Below, one piece after another: positions 12,144 through 12,240 of a DNA stretch of 12,240 nucleotides. Position 1 is the stretch's first letter. Each line of letters opens with the position of its first letter. The position numbers and the translations under genes are program-made. Source of the DNA: Deltaproteobacteria bacterium RIFCSPLOWO2_02_56_12 (GTDB lineage: Bacteria > Desulfobacterota > Binatia > UBA9968); contig MGRY01000044.1 in NCBI GenBank assembly GCA_001799045.1, positions 1 to 12,240 of the forward strand, written 5' to 3'. The notes under the pieces were generated by a model, which saw only the letters and a program-made list of their open reading frames with translations, was not told the DNA's origin and did no database searches.

Positions 12144-12240
12144 ATGATGGGCGAAATCAAAATGCATGACGTGGTCGCCTTGCTGCAAGATGTGCGAACG
12201 AAGCACTTCGAGGGTGGTCAGGCTTTGCTTCTGCGCCGTG
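12144..12240 (+). CDS. DUF4926-like protein, 5' part (cut by window end)
   Basis: The frame runs open from the ATG at 12144 to the window edge, giving 32 codons. The segment MHDVVALLQDV (residues 7-17) matches the common opening of DUF4926 proteins (HDVVxLxxDxPE). The text after it (RTKHFEGGQALLLRR) fits a longer-loop variant of that family. A second ATG follows at 12147 and a third at 12162, just before HDVV. No ribosome site is seen. A TATACT box at 12131-12136, 7 bases before the ATG, could drive a leaderless message, or translation may be coupled to the upstream gene. The function of the family is unknown to me. Confidence 0.6.
   Translation, partial: MMGEIKMHDVVALLQDVRTKHFEGGQALLLRR

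Overview
The window is about 57% GC by eye and is packed with protein genes, almost all on the plus strand. No tRNA, rRNA, CRISPR array or intact insertion sequence is visible. Gene content fits an uncultured soil or sediment bacterium of a proteobacteria-like or deep-branching Gram-negative lineage: Aat, oligopeptide-type ABC permeases, a Tat-exported binding protein and a relic of a branched-chain amino acid transporter. The AAGGAGG-type ribosome sites are bacterial. I cannot assign a phylum from the sequence alone.

Region 1 (1-2010): aat, the N-degron-tagging leucyl/phenylalanyl-tRNA-protein transferase, followed after 47 bases by a 12-TM-type MFS exporter/permease.

Region 2 (2073-8606): a likely catabolic/uptake cluster. 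It holds an N-acyl-D-amino-acid deacylase-type amidohydrolase, a class III PLP aminotransferase, two DppB/DppC-type permeases and a family 5 solute-binding protein with a twin-arginine signal. The simplest reading is import of peptides or N-acyl (D-)amino acids, deacylation and transamination. No transporter ATPase gene is present, so one would have to be supplied from elsewhere. An imperfect inverted repeat of ATTCGTTA/TAACGAAT-like words separates the deacylase from the aminotransferase.

Region 3 (8640-11033): small translation-related genes. A 90-residue stand-alone EF-Tu domain-2-like protein converges on, and overlaps by 13 bases, a 141-residue GGQ release-factor-like protein on the minus strand. 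Next come a perfect 26-base palindrome, a 3'-terminal remnant of a livF ATPase gene, a DTW-domain tRNA-modifying enzyme, and an aldo/keto reductase joined to it by an ATGA overlap.

Region 4 (11034-12240): sparser accessory DNA. A good sigma70-type promoter precedes a structured leader and a 37-residue, extremely lysine-rich protein. About 400 bases without a convincing gene follow, carrying short palindromes and a CAGAT heptad repeat. The window ends with a DUF6883-like gene and the start of a DUF4926-like gene, a pair that looks like a small accessory (possibly toxin-antitoxin or immunity-type) module.

I see no single clearly new system. The most interesting items are the tail-to-tail translation-factor pair, the lysine-rich microprotein with its leader, the 26-base palindrome beside the livF relic, and the DUF6883/DUF4926 pair.
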